Positions 63,285-64,000 of a stretch of DNA of 64,000 nucleotides are shown here, piece after piece. The DNA is from Mermis nigrescens (lineage: Eukaryota > Nematoda > Enoplea > Mermithida > Mermithidae). A model generated the notes under the pieces. It was given only the letters and a program-made list of their open reading frames with translations. It was not told where the DNA came from and searched no databases. Made by a program: the position numbers and the translations under genes. Location of the stretch: NCBI GenBank assembly GCA_036768485.1, contig JAVLUZ010000157.1:11054422-11118421 (forward strand), given 5' to 3'. Within the stretch, counting starts at the first letter, position 1, and each line of letters opens with the position of its first letter.

Positions 63285-63515
63285 CAACTAACTAAAACAT
63301 ATCCCATCAATACAAACCAAAAGAATCAGCCAACCATCCAACCAACCAACCAACCAAACAACTTCAGCCAAATCCAACCAACGAACTGAACAAACAACCA
63401 AATAAGCAACTAGACAGCACATCAACCAACTAACTAACCAACCAAACAAACAAATCAACTGACCAAGCTCCAACCGATCAACCAAGCAACCATCCAACCA
63501 AACTGACCAACCAGT
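63285..63515. repeat. CCAAC/AACCA-rich satellite
   Basis: Imperfect 4-mer repeat (ACCAACCAACCAACCAAAC and variants). The Trp/Leu-rich open frame on the - strand is a product of this repeat. Confidence 0.85.
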
Positions 63516-64000
63516 GTTTTTTGTACAAGGTTCCTTTGTACATGTGTCACAAGATTATACAAGCACATGGTCAAAGTTCCGGAGGTAAAACGAGTTTTCT
63601 GAGCGGGAGGGTTGAATGATTAATTTTTATGGTAAATTATGGCGCTAACATGATGGATGAGTTTGTTGATTTTTTAGATATTTTCGTTGTTCCTTCCCGT
63701 CACAACCCGTAAAAATGCATTAATTCGTTTTTTACATTTCTTAAAAATTCATGATTGAATTTGCATGAAACAAATGATAAGAACGACGGAATGACTTGGA
63801 CTATCAAATATGAACAGAATAATGGACAATAAGTGTCTGAATGAATGAATATACAGAGTAGTACTCGAAAAATACTTCAGATTATACTCGTCTGAGCATC
63901 GTTTGGCGCTCCTTCATAATTCCAAGAATAGGTTTTGGTCCGCAAATGACCTGAGGAGGTATGCCTTTCAAAAATGTAGGAGATACCCCCAATACCCCCC
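63515..64000 (+). repeat. F-family end fragment and H-family repeat, copy 3
   Basis: CAGTGTTTTTTGTACAAGG at 63512-63540 is a lone F end. From 63555 the H repeat follows (ACATGGTCAAAGTTCCGG, AGTGTCTGAATGAATGAAT, ATGCCTTTCAAAAATG) to the window edge. Confidence 0.7.

Noticed and set aside
63288..63497. Trp/Leu-rich open frame (- strand)
   Set aside because: Direct product of the CCAAC satellite.

Overview
This is a stretch of animal nuclear DNA. It holds large parts of two intron-rich genes in tail-to-tail orientation, one tRNA gene, and a very dense load of short non-autonomous DNA transposons (MITEs). The evidence for an animal is an AMPA-type ionotropic glutamate receptor split by GT-AG introns, a PPTC7-type mitochondrial phosphatase, and a tRNA-Leu(CAA) whose intron sits between positions 37 and 38. 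The noncoding DNA is AT-rich and the exons are clearly richer in GC. The phylum cannot be fixed from the sequence. A repeat-rich invertebrate such as a nematode would fit, but that is only inference.

Layout: (1) 3.5-28.2 kb, + strand: AMPA-type glutamate receptor (part of the amino-terminal domain, S1, M1, pore, M3, S2, M4, probable C-tail). The 5' exons lie outside the window. One exon carries a 1-base frameshift, one exon-exon junction does not fit in phase, and the middle of the amino-terminal domain was not found, so the locus may be a pseudogene or contain sequence errors. (2) 32.2-57.7 kb, - strand: PPTC7-like PP2C phosphatase in five exons that join into one open frame of 347 codons. 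Its third intron carries two decayed copies of the start of exon 4. (3) 59.5-60.1 kb, - strand: an intron-containing tRNA-Leu(CAA) gene beside a decayed tandem copy. (4) 60.4-64 kb: repeats only.

Repeat families (working names): A (about 250 bp, ends CAYACGTGGGC), B (about 150-200 bp, similar ends, starts CATACATGGGCAGCA), C (about 175 bp, ends CAGGCACGTA), E (about 400 bp, ends CATACATG), F (about 450 bp, ends CAGTGTTTTTTTTGTACAAG), G (about 180 bp, ends CAGNGGCGGAT), I (1.1-1.9 kb, ends CAGTGATSN, GC-rich subterminal repeats) and K (about 0.6-0.8 kb). Many copies are bounded by 8-bp target-site duplications that can be read directly, which is the hallmark of hAT-type transposition. Family D (about 210 bp, ends CATGTAAC, flanked by TA) looks Tc1/mariner-like. 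No transposase gene is visible, so mobilisation must have been in trans. Copies are nested up to five deep (32.6-36.5 kb), and several sit within 0-16 bp of splice sites. Families E, F, I and K, although different in their ends, share an internal GGCGCGAAGCGCC hairpin motif that occurs about 30 times in the window. This is the most distinctive unexplained signal.
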